Shown: positions 25,260 to 33,806, counted from the stretch's first letter. The stretch: DNA of 55,738 nt from Planctomycetota bacterium (GCA_025993795.1 JAMQHL010000035.1:1-55738), one strand, 5' to 3'. A program made the numbers and translations. The notes: a model not told the origin generated them from the letters alone.

Positions 25260-27185
25260 CTACTCTTTCTTGTCCTCGCCCCCGGGTTTGTACTCTTTGA
25301 CCAGCGGACCGAATGTGCGCATCCAGCCCGTGTAGCGCAGGGGCCGCAGGCCCTGCTGCTGCATCAGCCACAGGCAGTGAACCGTCTCGTCGGGGTCGCG
25401 GTCTACGTTTGAAAACACCAGCCGCGCCTGCACCTGAAACGGAAAGTCGGCGTCGCCGGGTTTTGCCTCACGCGCCAGCTTGCGCGACGTCAGGCGCTGC
25501 TGGTCGATCAGCTTCTCCACCAGGCGATCAAGCTTGAAGCTGCGCGATGAGGTCTGAAGCCCGTCACGCACGGACCACATGAGAAACAAACGGTCAAGGT
25601 CGGTCGTGCCCGTCGGCAGCCGTGTGTAGTTGAACGTGATGGCACGGATGTAGTAGTCGGCGTAGTACTCAATGTCGTGAATCGGGTCCAGCTCAAGGGC
25701 GCGCCAGATGCTGTCGGCTGCCAGGAAGAACGTCTCTTCCGCCTGCTGGCGCTGGGCTTTGCCCTCGTCGCCGGGCAGGTCGGTCTTCATAAGGCGTTCG
25801 GCCTCATAGACGGCGCACTGGCCCAGGCTCTGGTGCAGCTCGTGCTCGTCGGGCGCAAGTGCGATACCCTTGCGATACCACTCGATACCTGCCGCGTACT
25901 GCCCGCTGCCGAAGTAGGTGTTGCCCAAGGTCAGCTCGATGCGGCCGTCTTTCAACCTGGCGATGTCCTGGCTCTCGACCCACCTTGCCTGCACAGACCG
26001 GTCGAGATCGGTGTAGTTGGCGATCAGCGCATGCCATTCAAGCAACAGCGGGTTAAGCGGCTGTACCTGCAGCGTCTGCTTGATGCCTGCCAGCGCCCAG
26101 TCGCGGCGGCCGTGCCACAGAAACGCGTTCCAGCAGAGCTTGCCGCGCAGCATGACGTCGTTGGGGGCATGGCGCAGGCCGTCAATTGCGACCTGCAGGC
26201 AGCGCGTCTGCATTTTCTCGATTTCTTCGGGCGAGCCGCCGCCGGCGGCGAGCGCAAAGAAGACTTCATGGCCCCACAGTGCGGCGCGGCCGATGGCGGT
26301 TTCGCGCTTGGCAAGGTCTTCCCAGGCAATCCAGGCGTCGGTGGTCTGGCCATGCTCAAGGGCCGATCGAATCTCCATCAATGACTTCAGCGACTTGTCC
26401 TGCGACACTAGCCGTGGCACCGGCGCGTGCGGCACCTGCACCACCGTGCCGTCGGCCTTTGTAAGCGCGCCGATTCCTGAGGTCACGGCCGCCACGGCGG
26501 ACTCCAGCGCGCTGATCAGACTGTCAGCGTTTGGCTTGCCCGCGCGGTCAAGCGTCACGGTTGCGTGCAGCTCAACGCCTTGGCCGCGGCGGTAGCGCAC
26601 AATTGAGGCTGTCGGCGGCTGATCTTCTACGGGTCGCGCGTAGCTGACCAGAAACACGTACTCGGCGCCGAAAGTCGTTGCCGCATGCTCAAGTGACTCG
26701 AACTTCTGCGCGGGCTTGATCTCGCTGCCCGCGCGCGGAAGTTCTTTCAGGCGAAGTTGCGGCTGGTACCGCTCAGTGCGGATCAACGAGCGCTCATGAA
26801 AGACCTGCGGCAGGTACTCGAGCTGCTGCTCAAGCATCATGCGCAGGCCTGCGGCACCCGGCTTGGCCCACACCGGCAAGCCGGCTTCGGGGTCGTCGTC
26901 GCCATCGAACGCAGGCGCGCGCAGAATGACGGCTTTGTACGAGCGTTCGGGTACGCTGCCGGTGAACAGCCCTTCGGCTGGCAGGGGCTGATAGACTTCG
27001 TCAGGGCCGCTTGGCTTTGCGTCGTTCGGATCAGGCTTTTTCTCGGTGTCAGGAACCGGCGGCTTGGTTTCCTGGGCTGCGACCACGGCGACTGTGGCGC
27101 ACCCGGCGCCAAAGATTGCGGCGAACAGCACGAACGCAAGCAGCGTGCGCGCCACTCGACGCCCCGGACTTGTCTGCATTACCAT
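25260..27185 (-). CDS. Large lipoprotein with TPR-like repeats
   Basis: 641 residues. The ATG at 27185 is chosen because GGAGGA lies about 10 bases upstream and it starts a lipoprotein signal (RVARTLLAFVLFAAIFGAGC, lipobox GAGC, Cys at about 29); a second ATG lies two codons later. After a Pro/Lys-rich linker there is an alpha/beta domain (about 70-270) with VILRAPAF and YVFLVSYARP strands. TPR-like helical repeats follow from about 290 (AWIAWEDLAKRETAIGRAAL, GNTYFGSGQYAAGIEWYRKG, LHQSLGQCAVYEAERLM). Probably attached to an envelope membrane. It lies after the cobalamin-riboswitch gene on the same strand but is separated by a strong hairpin. Confidence 0.78.
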   Translation of the reverse strand: MVMQTSPGRRVARTLLAFVLFAAIFGAGCATVAVVAAQETKPPVPDTEKKPDPNDAKPSGPDEVYQPLPAEGLFTGSVPERSYKAVILRAPAFDGDDDPEAGLPVWAKPGAAGLRMMLEQQLEYLPQVFHERSLIRTERYQPQLRLKELPRAGSEIKPAQKFESLEHAATTFGAEYVFLVSYARPVEDQPPTASIVRYRRGQGVELHATVTLDRAGKPNADSLISALESAVAAVTSGIGALTKADGTVVQVPHAPVPRLVSQDKSLKSLMEIRSALEHGQTTDAWIAWEDLAKRETAIGRAALWGHEVFFALAAGGGSPEEIEKMQTRCLQVAIDGLRHAPNDVMLRGKLCWNAFLWHGRRDWALAGIKQTLQVQPLNPLLLEWHALIANYTDLDRSVQARWVESQDIARLKDGRIELTLGNTYFGSGQYAAGIEWYRKGIALAPDEHELHQSLGQCAVYEAERLMKTDLPGDEGKAQRQQAEETFFLAADSIWRALELDPIHDIEYYADYYIRAITFNYTRLPTGTTDLDRLFLMWSVRDGLQTSSRSFKLDRLVEKLIDQQRLTSRKLAREAKPGDADFPFQVQARLVFSNVDRDPDETVHCLWLMQQQGLRPLRYTGWMRTFGPLVKEYKPGGEDKKE

Positions 27186-27256
27186 TACCACGGTGTCCTC
27201 CGTGGATAAGGTATGCAAAATCGGTTCCACACGCGAGAGAGCGCACAAAGTGAGCG

Positions 27257-27282
27257 CGGGCGGGCGCTTATGCGCCCGCCCG
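27257..27282 (-). terminator. GC-rich hairpin after the riboswitch-controlled gene
   Basis: An 11-bp perfect stem (CGGGCGGGCGC / GCGCCCGCCCG) with a TTAT loop, 11 bases beyond the stop of the surface-protein gene on the minus strand. The T-run is poor, but the position indicates that the riboswitch transcript is mainly monocistronic. Confidence 0.55.
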
Positions 27283-27293
27283 GCCAACACCTG

Positions 27294-28850
27294 TTACCTT
27301 GCGGCAACCGCAAGCCGCCTGCCCCGCAACCGTGCCGCCACAGCCACAAGGGCCGCCAGCGCAACCAGCGCAACCCAGTTTGCCCTGCTGTCACCCGTGG
27401 AACAGTTTCCGCCATCGTTGCCCTTGAGGCTGCCGCTTCCGCTGCCGCCGTTGCCGCCGCTTACGTTGATTACGGCGCTGTCTGCGACGACGGCTGTGCC
27501 CGCCAGGGAAAAGCGCAGAATGACGCTGCCGTTGCCGCCGGTGAGCACCAGGTCGTCGAATACGGCCACGCCGTTATAGGCAACGCCATAGAGTGTGCCG
27601 CCCAGGATGCCGCTGCCGGAAAGGATCTGGACACTGATGCCGGCATCGGTGGTTACCAACGTGTCGGTGGCGTCGCGCAACTCAACTTCGAAGCGGTAAG
27701 TGACGCCGTTGGCCATGGCGGTTGGCGCGTCTGTAAGGGCCAGGCTGTTGATGCCTGAGGGCGCGCCGGCGCAGGCCAGCACGCAAAGCGCGTGGTTCTG
27801 GACCACGAACGAGCCGTCACGCGTTGCCATACTGACCAGCATGCGCGTGGCATCGCCCGAGTAAGGCCGGTAGTCACCGGCGCGCGACTCAACGGCAAGC
27901 GCGGTATGGAAGTTCTCGGTGTTTGGCGCCGGCGCGTCGCCGAAGGCGAACACCGTGAAGGCACGGGTAGCGAGCACGCTGCGATACACGTCGCCGGTGT
28001 AGCCCGCGAAGTAAAGCACCTGCTGGCCGTTCTCCGTGCGGAAAGCCAAGCTGCCGCCGGCCGGGAAACCGTCAAGCGCATCCACGACCATCGTACCGTC
28101 GTTCATGGCAAGTACCGTCGCGCCGGACGAGTTCACGGCAACGTCGAGATCGGCTTTGTCAAAACGCACGATGCGCAACGGGCTGAGCGCGCCGAACGTC
28201 GCAGGCGGCAGGCCGATGTGCAGGTTTCCCATGGCATCAAATGCGATGGGGCCCGAAAACGGCGCGCCAGCGGGGCTGTTGATGTCAACCACCTGCGTTG
28301 CGGCTAGTGTGGTCTTGTCGATGATGAAGACACCGCTGATGCTGCCGCCGCTGCTGCCGATGCAGAACAGTCGGCCGAAGGCGTCGAACTCAAGGTCGAA
28401 GGGATAGAACGCGTACTGCGGCCCGGTCAGCACACCGCCGGTGGCATACGCCGCGTTCAGGGTATCCAGGCCGCTGCGGCGCAGCTTGTGAATCACCTGG
28501 GCACCACTTTCGATCGCATACAGGTCGGTCGTGACGAAGGGGTCAAACGCCAGGGAGTCAACGTAGGGTCCGAACACAGGGTTAGGCACGTTGAACAACG
28601 CCGTAGCTGCCGGGGTACCGGTGCCGGTGTCAAAGCGCCGGATCGCCTCTGCGGCGGAGTCATAGTAGTAGAAGTCGCTGCCGCTGGGGTCCCAGCCAGC
28701 GCCGCCAGGAAGTGAAAAGCTGATCGGGCCCGCAAAAGGCACGTTGTACTGGGCAACCTCGTAGCCCGGTGTGGTGGAAGCGAAGTAGGTTGTTTGAGCG
28801 GACAACAGCCCGCCAGCCGTCAGGGCGGCACAGATCAACAGAAAACGCAT
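27294..28850 (-). CDS. Predicted surface beta-propeller-like protein with CxxG tail, under a cobalamin riboswitch
   Basis: 518 residues. The ATG at 28850 has GGAG upstream and starts a signal peptide (MRFLLICAALTAGGLLSAQ). The mature region is rich in repeated strand patterns of the type FDxxGNLHIG, YAIESGAQVIHKL, FDPFVTTDLYAIE and ARVLYFAGYTGDVYR-like blades, suggesting an NHL/beta-propeller-type fold. A beta domain (about 375-465) follows, then a Gly/Ser linker, CSTG, a hydrophobic segment (WVALVALAALVAVAARL) and RGRR. Cell-surface anchoring is likely. A cobalamin riboswitch lies in its leader, so its expression should fall when B12 is plentiful. It is therefore a candidate for corrinoid binding or uptake, although its sequence does not resemble BtuB or BtuF. 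Confidence 0.82.
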   Translation of the reverse strand: MRFLLICAALTAGGLLSAQTTYFASTTPGYEVAQYNVPFAGPISFSLPGGAGWDPSGSDFYYYDSAAEAIRRFDTGTGTPAATALFNVPNPVFGPYVDSLAFDPFVTTDLYAIESGAQVIHKLRRSGLDTLNAAYATGGVLTGPQYAFYPFDLEFDAFGRLFCIGSSGGSISGVFIIDKTTLAATQVVDINSPAGAPFSGPIAFDAMGNLHIGLPPATFGALSPLRIVRFDKADLDVAVNSSGATVLAMNDGTMVVDALDGFPAGGSLAFRTENGQQVLYFAGYTGDVYRSVLATRAFTVFAFGDAPAPNTENFHTALAVESRAGDYRPYSGDATRMLVSMATRDGSFVVQNHALCVLACAGAPSGINSLALTDAPTAMANGVTYRFEVELRDATDTLVTTDAGISVQILSGSGILGGTLYGVAYNGVAVFDDLVLTGGNGSVILRFSLAGTAVVADSAVINVSGGNGGSGSGSLKGNDGGNCSTGDSRANWVALVALAALVAVAARLRGRRLAVAAR

Positions 28851-28945
28851 GTGGAACTCCGGAATGCCCGAGACGGCGCGTACTGCGCGTCTGGCAAGGC
28901 CCTCGCCCGCCAAACCACAACCACTGGGCACTCGGGAAGCAACGT

Positions 28946-28968
28946 GGCACGGGCAAATTGCTCGTGCC
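28946..28968 (-). promoter_or_regulatory. Riboswitch expression-platform hairpin with kissing-loop complement
   Basis: The RNA hairpin GGCACGAGC-AATTT-GCCCGTGCC, about 30 bases after the aptamer, carries GCAAT in its loop region. This is complementary to ATTGC in the L5 region of the aptamer (around 29063-29067), as expected for the loop-loop contact of class-I cobalamin riboswitches. Further down, CCCGAG can pair with CTCGGG just before the gene's GGAG, suggesting translational control. Confidence 0.6.
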
Positions 28969-28998
28969 GCCGAGCCCTCCCGCGAGGGCGGTTGTGCA

Positions 28999-29160
28999 GC
29001 GCCACGTCAGGTCTTCTGACTTCCGGGCTTGAGCCTACTTCCGCGCCTTCTCGCCCCATGGGCAATGGCAGATGCGGTTTCGTTCCCGGTCACAGCGGCG
29101 GGGCCGTCCTGGATTTTCACCAGAGTTCCCGGGGATCCATGATCCCCAATGCCGTGGCGC
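28999..29160 (-). ncRNA. Cobalamin (adenosylcobalamin-type) riboswitch
   Basis: Read on the minus strand, the segment holds the conserved core of the B12 riboswitch in order: GGGAACTCTGGTGAAAATCC, GGACGGCCCCGCCGCTGTGA, CCGGGAACGAAACC, GCCATTG...GGGCGAGAAGGC, GGAAGTAGGCTC, and the B12-box-like AAGCCCGGAAGTCAGAAGACC. The ends close with a perfect 8-bp P1 helix (GCGCCACG at 29160-29153 with CGTGGCGC at 29006-28999). The next gene on this strand begins 149 bases downstream and encodes a secreted surface protein. It lies back-to-back with mutS. Confidence 0.95.
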
Positions 29161-29162
29161 GC

Positions 29163-29190
29163 GCAGTATCGCCACGCTGTCCCGGAAGTC
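29163..29190 (-). promoter_or_regulatory. Probable sigma-70-type promoter of the riboswitch transcript
   Basis: On the minus strand TTGACT (29190-29185) and GATACT (29168-29163) are separated by 16 bases, scoring 5/6 and 4/6 against the bacterial consensus. Initiation would fall around 29155-29158, right at the 5' edge of the riboswitch P1 helix. Confidence 0.5.
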
Positions 29191-29237
29191 AAACATTCCT
29201 TGGTGTGCCGGTGCCGTGCGTTGCTATCTTCCCCGCC

Positions 29238-31871
29238 ATGGCGCGCAAAGGGGAAGATTCACCCGCGATGCGGCAGTATCGCGAGCTGAAAGATCAGCAC
29301 GTTGGCGCGCTGTTGCTGTACCAGATGGGCGACTTCTACGAGACCTTCTTCCAAGACGCCAGGCAGCTTGCCGAAACGCTCGGCATCACGCTTACCACCC
29401 GCGGCGACGACCAGGCCGGCAACCCCATCGCCATGGCGGGCTTTCCGTTGCGCGCCCTGGACCAGCATCTGCCGCGCCTGCTTGAAGCGGGCCTGCGCGT
29501 CGTGATCTGCGAACAGGTTGAAGACCCCGCCGAGGCCAAGGGGCTGGTTAAGCGTGACGTCACCCGCGTGATTACACCGGGCACTGTGCTGGAAGAAACG
29601 CTGCTGGATGCCCGCAAACCCAGCATCATCGCCTGCTGGCTGCCGCCAAAGGGCAAAGCCGCAGGCGGGTTGGCATGGGCTGAGTTATCGACCGGCCGCT
29701 TTCAGTGTTGCCCCGCGCAAGAGGGCGATTTTGCGCCCGCGCTGGCGCGCCTTGAGCCTGCCGAGCTGCTGCTGCCCGAAAAGCTGTGGGCCGAGCAACG
29801 GGAGCGCATCCTGGCATTGCGTAGCGAGACCGCGGCCAGCCTGACCGCGGCGCCGGACTTCAGCTTTGATGGCAAGCGCGCCATTGCTGAGTTGCACCGG
29901 CACCTGGGCGTGAAGACGCTGCGTGGCTTCGGGTTTGATGATGAGAAGGATCCAGGGCTTGCGGCGGCGGGCGCGCTGCTTGCGTACCTTGCTGAAAACC
30001 AGCGCGGCAACATCCGGCACATCCGGTCACTGGAGCGCTTTGACCCGCGAGAAGTCATGGCGTTGGATCGTGCAACGCTGGATGCGCTGGAGGTGACCCA
30101 CACCCTGCGCGAGAGCCGTCGCAGCGGCAGCCTGCTGGATTCGCTCGATCGTACGGCGACGGCCATGGGCGCGCGCGAGTTGCGCAGCTGGCTGACGGCA
30201 CCACTGACCGACCCGCGCAAGATCAACTCCCGACATGCCGCAGTCGATGAGCTGGTACACACGCCGCGCCGCCTGGGCCTGCTGCGCGAAGCGCTGGGCG
30301 GCTTGCCTGACCTGGAACGCCTGGCCGGCAAGCTGGGCAGCGCGCGCGCCACCCCGCGCGACCTGGCGGGGCTGCGCCTAGCGCTGCGACGGTTGCCGCT
30401 GGTGCGGGGAGCACTTGCCGGATCAGAGAGCGCACTGTTGAGCTATGCCTCGGACTCGCTGGATGCCCTGGGCGACCTGCGTGAACTGCTGGAATCACGC
30501 CTGGCCGACGAGCCGCCGGTCAACCTCAAAGACGGCGGCGTGATCCGCCAGGGCGTGAATGCCGAGCTTGACGAGTTGCGGGCGCTGGGACGCGAGGGCA
30601 GCGGCTGGATGACACGCTATCAACAAACCGAAGCCGAGCGCTCGGGCATTGCCAGCCTGAAGGTCGGGTTCAACTCCGTGTTCGGATACTACCTTGAGGT
30701 CACCCATGCGCAGGCAGGCAAGGTGCCCGCCGACTACATTCGCAAGCAGACGCTGAAAGGCGCTGAGCGCTACATCACACCGGAACTGAAAGAGTACGAG
30801 TCAAAGATCCTGAATGCGGAAAAGCGTGTTCACGCGCTTGAAAGCCAGCTGTTCAGCGATATTCGCGACGAACTTACGCGCGAAGCCGCCCGATTGCTGG
30901 CTGCCGCCCGCCTGACGGCATTGGTGGATGTGCTTGCGGGCTTGGCCGCAGTCGCCCACGAACGCGGCTGGGTGCGCCCGGTCATGGATGACAGCCGCGA
31001 ACTAAGGGTACTGGGCGCCCGCCACCCGGTGCTCGAGTCAACGCTGGAGGCGGGCAAGTGCGTGCCCAACGACCTCACGCTGGGGTCAGGCGTGACGATG
31101 GCGGTCGTTACAGGCCCCAATATGGCCGGCAAGAGCACATATGTGCGCACGGTCGCGCTGTGCGTGCTGCTGTCGCAGGCGGGCAGCTTTGTGCCGGCCC
31201 GCGAGGCGCGAATTGGCGTCGTAGACCGTATCTTTACGCGGCTTGGCAGCGCAGACGACATCGGGCGCGGGCAGAGCACCTTCATGGTGGAGATGGCCGA
31301 GACGGCGAACATCCTGAACCATGCCACGAGCAGAAGCCTGATTGTGCTGGATGAGGTGGGGCGCGGAACCAGCACCTTTGACGGTGTCAGTATCGCGTGG
31401 GCAGTCAGTGAATATCTATTGCGTGAGGTGAAGGCTCGCACGTTCTTTGCCACGCACTACCATGAACTTACGCAGCTCGCGTTGCAGTTCAGCGGTGTGA
31501 AGAACTTGAATGTGGTCGTGCGTGAATGGAATGACGAGCTGATCTTCCTGCACCAGATTGCCGAGGGCGGCGCCGACCGCAGCTACGGCATCCATGTGGC
31601 CAAGCTGGCGGGCATCCCTGGCGACGTTGTCTCGCGCGCCCGGGCGATACTGGCCAAGCTCGAAGCTGACAGTCCGGTCCTGTCCGGCAAAGCGCTCACG
31701 GGACAGCCGGCGGGCCCGACGCTTAAACGACCACGGCAGTCGCAGCTCAGCCTGTTTACGGTCAGTGAGAACCGGGCGCTTAGGGCGCTGGATGATCTGG
31801 ACACGACGAGTGTCACACCGGAGCAGGCGCTGGCCGAGCTGCTGAGGTTGAAAGAAATCGCACGGGACTAG
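29238..31871 (+). CDS. mutS: DNA mismatch repair protein MutS
   Basis: 877 residues. Recognises mispaired and looped DNA and recruits MutL. The mismatch-reading Phe-x-Glu is FYE at 33-35 in GDFYETF. The lever and clamp regions follow (LRSWLTAPLTDPRKIN; VFGYYLEVTHAQAGKVP; LKEYESKILNAEKR). ATPase Walker A is TGPNMAGKST (about 625-634), Walker B is LIVLDEVGRGTST, and the THYHELT signature is present. The ATG at 29238 begins the family-typical region; the frame is open further upstream but that part overlaps the riboswitch. mutL is not in the window. Divergent from the riboswitch transcript. Confidence 0.96.
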   Translation: MARKGEDSPAMRQYRELKDQHVGALLLYQMGDFYETFFQDARQLAETLGITLTTRGDDQAGNPIAMAGFPLRALDQHLPRLLEAGLRVVICEQVEDPAEAKGLVKRDVTRVITPGTVLEETLLDARKPSIIACWLPPKGKAAGGLAWAELSTGRFQCCPAQEGDFAPALARLEPAELLLPEKLWAEQRERILALRSETAASLTAAPDFSFDGKRAIAELHRHLGVKTLRGFGFDDEKDPGLAAAGALLAYLAENQRGNIRHIRSLERFDPREVMALDRATLDALEVTHTLRESRRSGSLLDSLDRTATAMGARELRSWLTAPLTDPRKINSRHAAVDELVHTPRRLGLLREALGGLPDLERLAGKLGSARATPRDLAGLRLALRRLPLVRGALAGSESALLSYASDSLDALGDLRELLESRLADEPPVNLKDGGVIRQGVNAELDELRALGREGSGWMTRYQQTEAERSGIASLKVGFNSVFGYYLEVTHAQAGKVPADYIRKQTLKGAERYITPELKEYESKILNAEKRVHALESQLFSDIRDELTREAARLLAAARLTALVDVLAGLAAVAHERGWVRPVMDDSRELRVLGARHPVLESTLEAGKCVPNDLTLGSGVTMAVVTGPNMAGKSTYVRTVALCVLLSQAGSFVPAREARIGVVDRIFTRLGSADDIGRGQSTFMVEMAETANILNHATSRSLIVLDEVGRGTSTFDGVSIAWAVSEYLLREVKARTFFATHYHELTQLALQFSGVKNLNVVVREWNDELIFLHQIAEGGADRSYGIHVAKLAGIPGDVVSRARAILAKLEADSPVLSGKALTGQPAGPTLKRPRQSQLSLFTVSENRALRALDDLDTTSVTPEQALAELLRLKEIARD

Positions 31872-32164
31872 GCTGCGGTCCGTGGAAATTCGCGACAAAT
31901 AGCAAAAAACAAGTGGTTAAAGACCCCCGTGACTCACCAGTTGTTCAGTATATTGGAGGGAGTTTTGGGCAATTGCCATAAATCGTCATACCAGCATAAG
32001 TACAGTTGCAAACATATCTTACAGATTGAACATGGTGTGTCAGCCAACACATTTAGTCAAGTTCCTCAGCCCCTTTTCCTTCGACGAACTGCGGCTGACG
32101 AGGTACAGTTATCGCCTAAGAGCCAATGCAAGTTCTCACTCCCCTTCTTGCTCGGTGGCAAACC
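31872..32164. other. A/T-rich leader region before the HTH-receiver gene
   Basis: About 290 bases markedly richer in A/T than the surroundings, with no convincing gene. It holds a GGCAATTGCC palindrome (31968-31977) and an imperfect hairpin (CCTCAGCC at 32064 with GGCTGACGAGG at 32093). Probably contains the promoter and a long untranslated leader of the next gene. No known RNA family was recognised. Confidence 0.4.
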
Positions 32165-32929
32165 GTGACCAAGTATTATACCACAAGCGAAGTCGCAAAA
32201 ATTTGCAACGTGCACCGAAACACGATCATCGGTGCGATTCGCAAGGGCTTGCTCAAGATCCACCGCACGCCCGGCGGACACGCCCGTATCAGCCAGGAAG
32301 ACCTTGACGATTTCTGTCACCGTCGCAGCCTGCCCACGACCTCGCTGATCTCACGCAACAACCGTATTCTGGTGTTGGATGCGGACAGCCAGTTCGTCAG
32401 CGTTCTCAGCAAGGGCTTGCAGGAGTATGAGTACCAGGTTGAGGCGGCCCGCGAGCCATTTATGGCAGGCTACCTGCTTGGCAAGTTTCAACCCAACATC
32501 GTGTTGCTTGAACTCGCGATTGGCGACGTGAAGGGTGAAGCCGTCTGCCGAAGCATTCGCAGCCTGCCCAAGCAGCGCGATACAGCGGTGGTCGGCATTG
32601 CCGCAAGCCGCGACCAGGACGCCCTCGACGCGCTGGTGGACAGCGGAGTGGACGACCTGATCCAGAAGCCATTCGAAATTGAGGTACTGGTTGAGCGTAT
32701 CGTGCGCCTGATCGGCCCCGTCGTCCAGGGCACCACCGGACGTGCTACTACAGGCCGCGTGTCAGGCAAGATCTCGGGCAAGATCACCAAGCAGATCCGC
32801 AAGGGCGAAAGTGGCGAGGTTCTCGACGACAAGCTCACGCGTAAAGCCACGCCCAAGCAAGGCTTCCGCACCACCCATGACGGCGTGCTGACCCGCGCGG
32901 AAGACGACGACGATTTCAAGCCGGAGTAG
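32165..32929 (+). CDS. Excisionase/MerR-like HTH protein fused to a receiver domain with Glu at the phosphosite
   Basis: 254 residues from the GTG at 32165, chosen because the DNA-binding domain begins at once (YYTTSEVAKICNVHRNTIIG); an ATG 13 codons earlier is possible. Residues 3-55 are an excisionase-type winged HTH with the GGHARIS wing. Residues 66-185 form a CheY-like receiver: acidic pocket D72/D74 (VLDAD) and the conserved Lys168-Pro (QKPF) are present. The phosphoacceptor Asp is replaced by Glu116 in IVLLELAIGD, a substitution that often mimics phosphorylation. HTH-before-receiver order is the reverse of typical response regulators. A charged flexible tail (about 190-254) follows. 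Probably a phosphorylation-independent regulator; targets unknown. Confidence 0.82.
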   Translation: MTKYYTTSEVAKICNVHRNTIIGAIRKGLLKIHRTPGGHARISQEDLDDFCHRRSLPTTSLISRNNRILVLDADSQFVSVLSKGLQEYEYQVEAAREPFMAGYLLGKFQPNIVLLELAIGDVKGEAVCRSIRSLPKQRDTAVVGIAASRDQDALDALVDSGVDDLIQKPFEIEVLVERIVRLIGPVVQGTTGRATTGRVSGKISGKITKQIRKGESGEVLDDKLTRKATPKQGFRTTHDGVLTRAEDDDDFKPE

Positions 32930-32948
32930 CCAGTCGGCTTCCCTCAGG

Positions 32949-32974
32949 CACAGCCCGGCGTACGTCGGGCTGTG
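32949..32974. terminator. Bidirectional terminator between convergent genes
   Basis: CACAGCCCG / CGGGCTGTG form a 9-bp stem, extended by inner pairs around GCGTACG, followed by TCATTTTC on the plus strand. It separates the convergent HTH-receiver and dapB genes. Confidence 0.75.
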
Positions 32975-32988
32975 TCATTTTCAGTCGC

Positions 32989-33765
32989 TCAAAGCCCCAG
33001 AACCCGGGCCATCGTGTACTCGCCAGCGGGCTTGCCTTGCAGCCATTCGGCGGCCTTGATCGCGCCGCGGGCGAACGTGTCGCGTGAGCTTGCTTTGTGG
33101 GTCAGCTCAAGACGCTCACCTTCGGCGGCGAAGATGGCGGTGTGGTCGCCGACGACGTCGCCACCGCGCAGGGCATGCATGCCGATTTCGGGGGTCGTGC
33201 GCTGGCCGGTCTCGCCGTGGCGGCCATGGCGCACAACCGTGTCGGGGTTGCGCCCGTTGCCCTCGCAGATAGTGCGCAGCAGGCCCAGTGCGGTGCCGCT
33301 GGGCGCGTCAACTTTGCGGCGATGGTGCATTTCAATGATCTCGATGTCGTAGCTTTCGGGCAGGCTGGCGGCCGCGCGTTTTGCCAGCGCGAACAGCAGG
33401 TTCACCCCCAGTGAGAAGTTGGGCGCCCACAAGGCGGGGATATGCGCCGCAGCCTGTGTGAGTGCCGCCAGTTGCGTGTTGTCCAGGCCGGTCGTGCCAC
33501 TGATCAGCGCTGTGGCGTGCTCGACGCATTCGTGCACGCGCGCGCTGAACCCGCGCGGCAGGGAGAAGTCGATCAGCACGTCCGCCCCGCCTGTGTACCT
33601 GGGTTTCAATTCAGTGTCGGCGCCGGCCTGTCCGATCAGTGACCCGTAATTCTTTCCGTGCTGGGCAACGTCGATCGCTGCGACGATCTCGTGGCCGGCT
33701 TCAAGTGCCAGCACGGCAATGCGCTGGCCCATGCGGCCAAGCGCGCCTGAAACGGCGATTCTCAT
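32989..33765 (-). CDS. dapB: 4-hydroxy-tetrahydrodipicolinate reductase
   Basis: 258 residues. Catalyses the NAD(P)H-dependent step to tetrahydrodipicolinate in lysine and diaminopimelate synthesis. The dinucleotide motif is GALGRMGQ (7-14). DFSLPRGF (about 66-73) and the catalytic/substrate segment EMHHRRKVDAPSGTA (145-159, with H147-H148 and K151) are intact. The length matches the family (about 265). The end TMARVLGL is typical. A short reading frame without a start codon precedes it by 41 bases. Other dap genes are not nearby. Confidence 0.95.
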   Translation of the reverse strand: MRIAVSGALGRMGQRIAVLALEAGHEIVAAIDVAQHGKNYGSLIGQAGADTELKPRYTGGADVLIDFSLPRGFSARVHECVEHATALISGTTGLDNTQLAALTQAAAHIPALWAPNFSLGVNLLFALAKRAAASLPESYDIEIIEMHHRRKVDAPSGTALGLLRTICEGNGRNPDTVVRHGRHGETGQRTTPEIGMHALRGGDVVGDHTAIFAAEGERLELTHKASSRDTFARGAIKAAEWLQGKPAGEYTMARVLGL

Positions 33766-33806
33766 GTGTCACCTCGCGCCCGATGATGAGATGCGCGGTG
33801 GCCGGG

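Noticed and set aside
28794..29237. Upstream in-frame extension of mutS (148 codons)
   Set aside because: The region is the cobalamin riboswitch and the leader of the opposite gene. The MutS N-terminus aligns from the ATG at 29238.
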